Assembly: GCA_945878545.1 (NCBI GenBank)
Contig: CAMCTQ010000093.1
Location: 1-5,274 of the forward strand
Origin: Rickettsia typhi
Lineage (GTDB): Bacteria; Pseudomonadota; Alphaproteobacteria; Rickettsiales; Rickettsiaceae
Length of the DNA stretch: 5,274 bases
Direction: 5' to 3'
The notes below the pieces were generated by a model. The model made no database searches. It saw only the letters and a list, made by a program, of their open reading frames with translations, and was not told where the DNA came from. Shown here piece by piece: positions 1-5,274 of this stretch (its first letter is position 1; the number at the start of each line of letters is the position of its first letter). A program made the translations under genes and the position numbers.

Positions 1-1561
1 GTAGTTTTGGTTGCATTGCAAAAATCTGAGATGCAAAATCTATTTCTTCCACTAGTTTTAACGCACTAGTAACAGGATAGAATCTTAATTCAGGATGTTC
101 TTCCATATAAGCTTGAACGGAGGTAAGATCTTCTACAGAGCCACTACGACAGAATTTCAATAATAATAAGTCACACGTACTTTCTAAATCTCTTTTAGAA
201 CAAGAAGCTGGAGCCTTAGTACTTTGCTCTTGTTCAATTTCTGCAAAGGTGATGTACTCATCCAGCGCTTTGTGTGGATTAACAACGCTCCCATTTGAAT
301 CTAGAGCTTCGTCTTTTGATTCTAATTCAGAAGATTCGATCGATGATAATAATTTATCGAGGTAGTGCTTTTTAATCATAGAACACACTGTTGCAGTGAA
401 CTCCAGTCCCTCTGGAGAGTCAAGATCAGCAGGCACTAGATAAATGGGCATTATTATTTCAGGATCTGAACCATTTGTGAGTTTTGAAAAATCATATTGT
501 TTTTTTAACAGATTAATAAACACGTTCCTGGCTAAAGAAATATCAGCACCTTGATCCATTAAAAACTGTATTAATTCTAAATTTTTTGAAAATGTTGCTT
601 CATAAAAAGGGGTGCTATCATTAGTTTGATCAATAAGATTTATGTCTGCGCCATATTTTAAAAGTAATTTTACAGTTTGCAATTTGCCGTTAAAACAAGC
701 TACAGACAGAGCCGAATAACCTTTGTGAATATCTAAGAAGTCCTTTCTTTGAGTATCACTATCTGGGTGGTGTCCCAGTTGTGTACACAACAACTCTAGA
801 TACTTATCTTGCAAATCAGATCTAACATGAATGGCAAAAGATAAAGGTGTAAAATGACATTTCCCATTTTCCTGGTTTTGGACAAGATGAACACAATCAA
901 TATCAAGTGCAAAAAATTTTATTACATTACATAAATACTCGAAATTACCTTTAGTAACACTAACCTCATATGCGGCTAAAAACATATCTGATTTAGTATT
1001 AGAAGAAATATTTGTTATATATTTAGTATATATTTGTTTGGCAGGGGTGAATAAGTCGTTCTTTATTAGAATCAAAGCAGTATTGCAGGCTGCCTCATTT
1101 TGAAATTCGAACGTAAATAACTTATCTAGCTTTAGATATATCTTTTCACAATGTTTTCTATTTCCTAATTGTAATCTAGAAGCTTGATTGCTTATCCCAA
1201 TAAGAACTTGCTTAAGATCCTCAAACTTTATCTCAGGACTAACTATTTCTAATTTCTGTAAATTACACATAATATTAATATCATTATTAGTAATTAAGGA
1301 CATATCTTGTTTTAAAGATTGAAGATAATTAATACCAATAAACTTAGCTAGATTGATTGTACTTTGCGTTACTACTGTTTTTTTACCTTTTGCAATAAAA
1401 TCTTCAATAGCCAACCCTATTTCTTCATTAAGTTCTGGAGCATAGGCACCAGCAGTTTTTAATTGTTTGCCATATAAATCTTTAAACTTTTTTTCGAATG
1501 CTTTCACTTGTGGAGTAGCTTTATAATTGAATTTATTAGTCTTCTTTTTGTATTTAGCCAT
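1..1561 (-). CDS. Ankyrin-repeat protein, N-terminal 520 residues (3' end outside window)
   Basis: Reading the minus strand from the ATG at 1561-1559 gives 520 codons with no stop down to base 2, so the gene runs off the left edge. An in-frame TAA at 1579-1577 lies 15 bases upstream of this ATG, so no longer ATG start exists; no clear Shine-Dalgarno is seen. Residues 1-200 are lysine-rich, mostly helical in character, and match no family I recognise. Residues about 237-345 hold ankyrin-like units. The clearest begins near G281 (GYSALSVACFNGKLQTVKLL, ending KYGADIN), followed by a second from N314 (STPFYEA, ending DQGADIS); a weaker one starts near residue 237 (FTPLSFAIHV). Residues about 402-455 are a Ser/Glu-rich, probably disordered linker. 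From C463 another helix-turn-helix unit begins (LLLLKFCRSGSVEDLTSV), which may open a second ankyrin block. Ankyrin repeats bind proteins, and in Rickettsiales such proteins are often candidate secreted effectors; that role is inferred here. No signal peptide is visible. Confidence 0.85.
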   Translation of the reverse strand, partial: MAKYKKKTNKFNYKATPQVKAFEKKFKDLYGKQLKTAGAYAPELNEEIGLAIEDFIAKGKKTVVTQSTINLAKFIGINYLQSLKQDMSLITNNDINIMCNLQKLEIVSPEIKFEDLKQVLIGISNQASRLQLGNRKHCEKIYLKLDKLFTFEFQNEAACNTALILIKNDLFTPAKQIYTKYITNISSNTKSDMFLAAYEVSVTKGNFEYLCNVIKFFALDIDCVHLVQNQENGKCHFTPLSFAIHVRSDLQDKYLELLCTQLGHHPDSDTQRKDFLDIHKGYSALSVACFNGKLQTVKLLLKYGADINLIDQTNDSTPFYEATFSKNLELIQFLMDQGADISLARNVFINLLKKQYDFSKLTNGSDPEIIMPIYLVPADLDSPEGLEFTATVCSMIKKHYLDKLLSSIESSELESKDEALDSNGSVVNPHKALDEYITFAEIEQEQSTKAPASCSKRDLESTCDLLLLKFCRSGSVEDLTSVQAYMEEHPELRFYPVTSALKLVEEIDFASQIFAMQPKL

Positions 1562-1647
1562 ACATTTATATACTACTTATGTGTTAAGATTTTACCGCTT
1601 CATCACCCAGTTTTTTAGAACAGTTTGATTAAGCACAATATATTGCT

Positions 1648-1676
1648 TTTACACTAATATTTGTTAATTGTATAGT
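1648..1676 (+). promoter_or_regulatory. Putative sigma70 promoter upstream of the antitoxin-like gene
   Basis: A -35 box TTTACA (1648-1653) and a -10 box TATAGT (1671-1676) are separated by exactly 17 bases, each one or two changes from consensus. Transcription would start near 1683, giving a leader of about 115 bases before the ATG at 1798. The surrounding divergent intergenic region (1562-1797) is very AT-rich, so chance boxes are possible, but the box quality and spacing are better than expected for background. For the divergent ankyrin gene I see only a poor candidate (a TAAAAT -10 at 1594-1589 with no good -35). Confidence 0.5.
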
Positions 1677-1776
1677 ATTATTATTAATTTTTACAAAGAT
1701 TATTTTAATAATTTTTATTCAGAATTATTAATGCGAATGATTGTTCAAATGCATGGAGTTTGAGGAGCTGGTTATT

Positions 1777-1787
1777 GGAGGAAGGGA
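1777..1787 (+). promoter_or_regulatory. Ribosome binding site deciding the 1798 start
   Basis: The purine-rich stretch GGAGGAAGGGA contains GGAGG. Its AAGGGA part ends 10 bases before the ATG at 1798, while GGAGG itself ends 16 bases before it. Together with the match to the antitoxin family beginning at that methionine, it supports 1798 over the in-frame upstream TTG at 1741 or ATG at 1753. Confidence 0.5.
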
Positions 1788-1797
1788 AAAAAGATTT

Positions 1798-2028
1798 ATG
1801 AAAAAGAAAATAAAATATAGTAAAGGAGAGATGGGAGAAGTAGAGGTGATGAAAAATTTCCTACCTTTGCCAAAGGATTTAGTGCTAAAAAATGATTCAG
1901 TTAAAATTACTATTTCTTTAAGCAAAGACAGTGTTGATTTTTTCAAATCTCAAGCATCTGCAAATCATAGCGAATCCAGCTTAAAACTTATTCTAGGGTC
2001 CCATCCTTTAGCCGAGGATGGCAACTAA
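1798..2028 (+). CDS. CopG/BrnA-like antitoxin, possibly C-terminally altered, no toxin partner seen
   Basis: A 76-residue protein. The N-terminal half follows a pattern I recall for CopG/BrnA-like type II antitoxins: IKYSKGEMGEVEVMKNFLP, then LPKDLVLKNDSVKITISLSK, then DSVDFFKSQA. In that family a short beta strand (here VKITISLSK, residues 35-43) and two helices form a ribbon-helix-helix DNA-binding dimer, which represses its own operon and binds the toxin. Here the first helix (DSVDFFKSQAS) is good. The second, usually of the form YQKMIRRLLD, is replaced by SSLKLILGSHPLAEDGN, so it is shortened or divergent. A longer reading from TTG 1741 or ATG 1753 adds 19 or 15 residues that do not fit the family. 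No toxin (BrnT or RelE type) is recognisable on either side. The gene converges with the ileS 3' remnant, leaving one base between the two stops. It may be an orphan, a remnant, or a solitary regulator. Confidence 0.6.
   Translation: MKKKIKYSKGEMGEVEVMKNFLPLPKDLVLKNDSVKITISLSKDSVDFFKSQASANHSESSLKLILGSHPLAEDGN
2001..2021. repeat. Small inverted repeat (7-bp stem, 7-base loop)
   Basis: CCATCCT (2001-2007) and AGGATGG (2015-2021) are perfect reverse complements around the loop TTAGCCG. The hairpin lies in the last codons of the antitoxin-like gene, just outside the end of the ileS remnant. No T-run follows on either strand, so it is not a standard intrinsic terminator, although it sits where two convergent transcripts meet. 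Confidence 0.45.
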
Positions 2029-2029
2029 A

Positions 2030-2220
2030 TCACCTAATACCAATTAATTTACTATGCGCTCTTGCAATTTCTATCGATATATTCTGGCCATTTAGATCAA
2101 CATTCATTGTATATTCTGGCTCAAAATCTCCTACAATTTCACTGAGTGTTTGTTCGGCAATAAAAGGCCCGTAATTTGCTAAAACAACTTTTAAATCCGA
2201 GTCGCTTTAATATTTAATCT
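2030..2220 (-). pseudogene. Truncated duplicate of the ileS 3' end
   Basis: This stretch repeats the last part of ileS, in the same orientation, on the far side of the deacetylase gene. Read on the minus strand it encodes SDLKVVLANYGPFIAEQT and onward through VGDFEPEYTM, identical to the ileS C-terminus apart from one base deleted at about 2203 (GAGTCGC here, GAGTCAGC in ileS). Because of that deletion a TAA falls just upstream of the conserved frame. After YTM the protein diverges but stays recognisable: DLNGQNISIEIARA here against DLNGKNVLIEIAKN in ileS. It then ends in an unrelated tail (HSKLIGIR) at a TGA at 2032-2030. There is no start codon or upstream ileS sequence, so no functional product is expected. 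The pattern suggests the old end of an ileS allele left behind after recombination, rather than a decayed exact duplicate. Confidence 0.85.
2062..2220 (-). repeat. Direct repeat, downstream copy of ileS tail
   Basis: It aligns with 3011-3170 at an offset of 949 bases (950 after a one-base deletion near 2203). The segment equivalent to 3053-3168 shows two substitutions and that deletion in 116 bases. Towards the ileS stop codon, identity falls to roughly half and then recovers over a short patch at 2062-2071. Similarity stops abruptly at about 2220, inside the last codons of the deacetylase gene. Confidence 0.9.
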
Positions 2221-2960
2221 GAATCCCTATTTTCCATCATGCCTTCTTGAATAAGGTCATTAATTTTAAGCAATTCATACCCTCGTTGCTTAATACCAAT
2301 AATAACTAAATCTAATGCTTGCACAACATTAGATTTATCTCCTCCTCCATCATGAAACAAAATAATAGCACCAGGATGTAACCCATCTATAACCCTTTGG
2401 GTCATCACTTGAGCAGTGGGAAATTCCCAGTCTTTAGCTATAAGATCAAAAAGGATATGAGGCCTATTCATACTCTTTAGGATCCACGGCAGTATAATAA
2501 GCTTGTTACCATAAGGAGCCCTAAAATGTATGGGTCCATCATATCCCGATGCTCTTATGATTTTATCTGTGCTTTCAATTTCATCTTTGATAAACTTTGG
2601 AGTTTTGAAAACTAGACGTTCATGAGACCAAGAATGGTTACCTATTTCGTGCCCTTCTTTATACATTCTCTTCAAAAGCTCTGGATACTTTTCTGCATTA
2701 CCTCCCAAAACAAAAAAGGTAGCCTTAACATTGTGCTTTTTTAAAATATCAAGAATTTCTGCCGTAAAAGGAAGAGAGGGGCCATCATCAAAGGTTAGAG
2801 CTACCAATTTTTTGGAAGTATTGACTTTAAAAAAAGCTTCCCCTATCAGTTGAGGAGCTGTATGCCCCTTTAACCAATACACAGAGCAACCAACAGTACC
2901 GGTAAAAATCAGTACTAGAGCAATAGTATTTAGTTTTGTCTTAAAGTAATTAAAAATCAT
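2214..2960 (-). CDS. Polysaccharide deacetylase (NodB-homology, CE4 family), exported or membrane-anchored
   Basis: A 248-residue protein that would remove N-acetyl groups from an amino-sugar polymer such as peptidoglycan or chitin-like glycan, outside the cytoplasm. All five NodB motifs are visible: TFDDGP (56-61; D58 and D59 as base and metal ligand), HSWSH (109-113; two metal-binding histidines), RAPYG (147-151), D177-W178 in the AKDWEF segment, and LFHDG (201-205, with H203). Residues 1-11 are positively charged and 12-30 hydrophobic, giving a signal anchor or signal peptide. C25 follows T-V-G, a poor lipobox, so a lipoprotein is possible but weakly supported. The start is fixed by an in-frame TAA at 2975-2973. 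It lies 30 bases after the ileS stop on the same strand, so co-transcription is likely; no clear Shine-Dalgarno is seen. Its stop codon (2216-2214) falls inside the duplicated ileS tail, so its C-terminus was probably set by the rearrangement. The exact substrate cannot be read from the sequence. Confidence 0.92.
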   Translation of the reverse strand: MIFNYFKTKLNTIALVLIFTGTVGCSVYWLKGHTAPQLIGEAFFKVNTSKKLVALTFDDGPSLPFTAEILDILKKHNVKATFFVLGGNAEKYPELLKRMYKEGHEIGNHSWSHERLVFKTPKFIKDEIESTDKIIRASGYDGPIHFRAPYGNKLIILPWILKSMNRPHILFDLIAKDWEFPTAQVMTQRVIDGLHPGAIILFHDGGGDKSNVVQALDLVIIGIKQRGYELLKINDLIQEGMMENRDSD

Positions 2961-2990
2961 TGTTGATTTTATTTAATCTTTATTTTACAA

Positions 2991-5274
2991 TTAATAGTGA
3001 ATTACGTTTTTTGCTATTTCAATTAACACATTTTTACCGTTCAAATCAACAGTCATTGTATATTCTGGCTCAAAATCTCCTACAATTTCACTAAGTGTTT
3101 GCTCGGCAATAAAAGGCCCGTAATTTGCTAAAACAACTTTTAAATCCGAGTCAGCTTTAATATTTAATTTAATTCGATCTGACACTTCAAAACCTGCCTC
3201 TTTCCTTGCTTGCTGAATAAATCTAACTAGATCTCTAGCGCCGCCCTCTTCTTCTAATTCTTTAGTTAGAGCAAGATCGAGCCAAACAATGCCTTTGTTA
3301 TTAGAAAATGGTTTAGCTGATTGCGCATTTTTAGGTAACAATACAAGAGAATACTCCTCTTTTAATAATTGTTCATCAGCAATCCATAACTCGCTACTAA
3401 GATATTTCCACTGCCCTTCTTTAGAAAGTTTTATTATATCTTTCATTTTCTGTGGTAATCTTTTACCAAGAATTGGAAAATTAATAGATAGCTTTAAATC
3501 TGCGTTATTTTTAAGATCATCACTATAGATAATCGACTTGACATTTATTTCGTCTTTTATCAAATCCTCAAATTCCTCAAACATCAAACTATTATCGGCA
3601 ATAATTTTTAATGAAGCAAGAGGCTGGCGCACCCGAATATTTTCTTCGCTACGGATAAATAAGGCAATACTACATATGTCTAGTACTTGATCCATTACAT
3701 CAACTAACCCAGAGTCAACCTTTACACCGTCTAAATTGGGGAAATTCTCTAAATGAACAGAATTACCCGTGTCCTTACCAGTCAACCCAAGATATATATT
3801 CTCCGAAATTAGTGGTAACAATGAACTCATAGCCTTGGTCATTACTTCAAGACATGTGTATAGAGTGTTATAAGCTGATAATTTATCATCGTCTTTTTTA
3901 GTCTTCCAAAATCTGGTTCTACTCCTTCTAATATACCAATTATTAAGCACTTCAAAAAATGCAGATATAGCCGTATATGCTTGAACAGTATCAAATTGAT
4001 CCATTCCATGCTCTATTTTTTGTAGAGCGGTCTTAAGCTTAGATAATATATAGCGATCTAAAATATTTTTGCTTGAGATATCATGCCGGGCTCTAATACC
4101 ATCAAGATTAGCATATAAGCAGAAAAAATGGTAAGCATTCCAGATCGGTTTAACAAACAATCGCAAAGAATCAAAAACCATTTTACCATCTTTATCAATA
4201 AGAAGTTCCTGGCCTTTAACAACATTGGATGAAAGCATTGTAACTCTTAGGGCATCGGCACCGTATTTATCAAATAACTCAAGCGGGTCAGCATAGTTAT
4301 TAAGTCGCTTAGATAGTTTTTGACCTGTAGAATCAAGTATCACTCCATGACAAATACAGTTTAAAAATGGTGGGCGATCAAAAAGAGCTGTTGATAGCAC
4401 CATTAATGTATAAAACCAACCACGAGTTTGGGCGGAATATTCAACGATAAAGTCAGCCGGAAAGTGTCCTTCAAACCATTCCTTATTTTCAAAAGGGTAA
4501 TGCGCTTGGCCATAAGGCATTGAACCACTTTCAAACCAGCAATCAAATACATCTCCTACCCTTATCATCATAGATTTACCAGTTGGATCATCTGGATTTG
4601 GTCTTGTTAATTCATCAATAAAAGGTTTATGTAAGTCATCAACCTTTACTCCAAAATCTTTTTCTAGTTCCTCGCAAGAACCATAAACATCAATTCTTGG
4701 ATATTTTGGGTCATTTGAACGCCATACTGGAATAGGTGTTCCCCAAAAACGATTCCTGCTTATTGACCAATCTCTAGCATTCTCTAACCATTTTCCGAAA
4801 AGACCATCTTTCACGTTTCCTGGTATCCAGTTAATTTGTTGATTTAATTCAACCATTCTATCTTTAAATTCCGTAACTTTGACATACCAAGAAGGTACAA
4901 CCTTATAAATCAGAGGTGTATCTGTACGCCAACAGTGAGGATAATTATGGATATATTGCTCGGTTTTGAGCCAATTACCTTGTTGTTTTAATTTGATAAT
5001 GATCGGATCATTCGCCTCAAACACTTGCATACCAACAAAATCAGAAATTTCTGAAGTGAATTTTCCAGCGTTATCAACAGGGCATACGAGCTCTATGTCA
5101 TTCTGTTGACAAAGGATTTGATCATCTTCACCAAATCCTGGAGCCATATGCACAACCCCAGTGCCATCTCCTTCAACCACAAAATCTCCTGTTAAGATTC
5201 TAAAACTATTAACATGATTTTTGAAATAATCAAATAAAGGCATATACTTAAGTTCGTTTAGCTCTTTTCCTTTA
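2991..5274 (-). CDS. ileS: Isoleucyl-tRNA synthetase, C-terminal 760 codons (5' end outside window)
   Basis: IleRS charges tRNA-Ile with isoleucine in the cytoplasm and edits valine. The frame stays open past the internal ATG at 5243 to the window edge (upstream residues KGKELNELKY), so that ATG is not the start; roughly 300 or more N-terminal residues, including the HIGH motif, are missing. Counting from that methionine, residues 26-41 are the last part of the CP1 editing domain (GTGVVHMAPGFGEDD). NYPHCWR (100-106), DWSISRNRFWGTPIP (158-172) and CWFESGSMPYGQAHYP (235-250) are catalytic-core landmarks, as is EYSAQTRGWFYTL (268-280). KLSKR (309-313, bases 4319-4305) is the KMSKS loop. A helical anticodon-binding region follows (WYIRRSR near 437-443), then a long C-terminal domain without the CxxC zinc finger of the E. 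coli type. The KLSKR loop and EYSAQTRGWF mark the eukaryote-like IleRS class, known in Rickettsia. It is probably followed on the same transcript by the deacetylase gene. Confidence 0.97.
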   Translation of the reverse strand, partial: KGKELNELKYMPLFDYFKNHVNSFRILTGDFVVEGDGTGVVHMAPGFGEDDQILCQQNDIELVCPVDNAGKFTSEISDFVGMQVFEANDPIIIKLKQQGNWLKTEQYIHNYPHCWRTDTPLIYKVVPSWYVKVTEFKDRMVELNQQINWIPGNVKDGLFGKWLENARDWSISRNRFWGTPIPVWRSNDPKYPRIDVYGSCEELEKDFGVKVDDLHKPFIDELTRPNPDDPTGKSMMIRVGDVFDCWFESGSMPYGQAHYPFENKEWFEGHFPADFIVEYSAQTRGWFYTLMVLSTALFDRPPFLNCICHGVILDSTGQKLSKRLNNYADPLELFDKYGADALRVTMLSSNVVKGQELLIDKDGKMVFDSLRLFVKPIWNAYHFFCLYANLDGIRARHDISSKNILDRYILSKLKTALQKIEHGMDQFDTVQAYTAISAFFEVLNNWYIRRSRTRFWKTKKDDDKLSAYNTLYTCLEVMTKAMSSLLPLISENIYLGLTGKDTGNSVHLENFPNLDGVKVDSGLVDVMDQVLDICSIALFIRSEENIRVRQPLASLKIIADNSLMFEEFEDLIKDEINVKSIIYSDDLKNNADLKLSINFPILGKRLPQKMKDIIKLSKEGQWKYLSSELWIADEQLLKEEYSLVLLPKNAQSAKPFSNNKGIVWLDLALTKELEEEGGARDLVRFIQQARKEAGFEVSDRIKLNIKADSDLKVVLANYGPFIAEQTLSEIVGDFEPEYTMTVDLNGKNVLIEIAKNVIHY
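3011..3170 (-). repeat. Direct repeat, copy within the intact ileS 3' end
   Basis: This is the counterpart of 2062-2220. It encodes the last part of the intact ileS, from the LNIKADSDL region to about seven codons before the stop. The reading frame here is uninterrupted, which identifies this as the functional copy. Confidence 0.9.

Noticed and set aside
1731..1763. 10-codon ATG frame upstream of the antitoxin-like gene (MRMIVQMHGV)
   Set aside because: It is too short and without a ribosome binding site or known leader-peptide features; it is mentioned only as part of the leader.
1728..1946. 72-residue minus-strand reading frame opposite the antitoxin-like gene
   Set aside because: It is antisense to a frame with family similarity, has Lys/Ser/Phe-rich composition typical of shadows in AT-rich DNA, lacks a ribosome binding site, and resembles no toxin I recognise.
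1329..2300. The 10-mer TAATACCAAT seen near 1330, 2035 and 2291
   Set aside because: Short AT-rich words recur by chance in DNA of this composition, and the flanks do not match.
3289..3528. 79-residue plus-strand reading frame inside ileS
   Set aside because: It lies wholly opposite a well-conserved part of ileS and has no recognisable domain; it is a shadow.
2991..5243. Reading ileS as a complete 750-residue gene starting at 5243
   Set aside because: The frame continues without a stop to the window edge with IleRS-like residues (KELNELKY), and the HIGH motif is absent from the window, so the gene is cut by the window and not truncated.

Overview
The window is AT-rich and dominated by the minus strand. 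It most resembles a genome of the order Rickettsiales, probably the family Rickettsiaceae (Rickettsia or a relative). Three things suggest this: an isoleucyl-tRNA synthetase of the eukaryote-like type whose sequence reads like the rickettsial enzyme, an ankyrin-repeat protein of the kind common in intracellular bacteria, and a small orphan-looking CopG/BrnA-like antitoxin. The assignment is from memory of these families, not from a database search.

Layout, left to right. Positions 1-1561 (minus) hold the first 520 codons of an ankyrin-repeat protein whose 3' end lies outside the window. Positions 1562-1797 are a divergent intergenic region with a good sigma70-type promoter pointing right. Positions 1798-2028 (plus) encode a 76-residue antitoxin-like protein with an abnormal C-terminus and no recognisable toxin beside it. 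Positions 2030-2220 (minus) are a broken second copy of the 3' end of ileS. Positions 2214-2960 (minus) encode a membrane-anchored or exported NodB-type polysaccharide deacetylase. Positions 2991-5274 (minus) hold the C-terminal 760 codons of ileS, whose 5' end is outside the window.

The main point of interest is that the deacetylase gene is bracketed by two direct copies of the ileS 3' end, 949-950 bases apart. They are nearly identical over about 115 bases and then diverge, in a way that still preserves the protein, towards the stop codon. The deacetylase stop codon lies inside the downstream copy. This is the scar expected from integration or replacement by recombination in the tail of ileS. 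It suggests that the deacetylase arrived at, or was rearranged at, this site.

Functionally, ileS and the deacetylase probably share a transcript (30-base gap, same strand) but have no obvious biochemical link. The ankyrin protein is a candidate host-interaction protein. I see no rRNA, tRNA, CRISPR array, insertion sequence or complete multi-gene novel system here.
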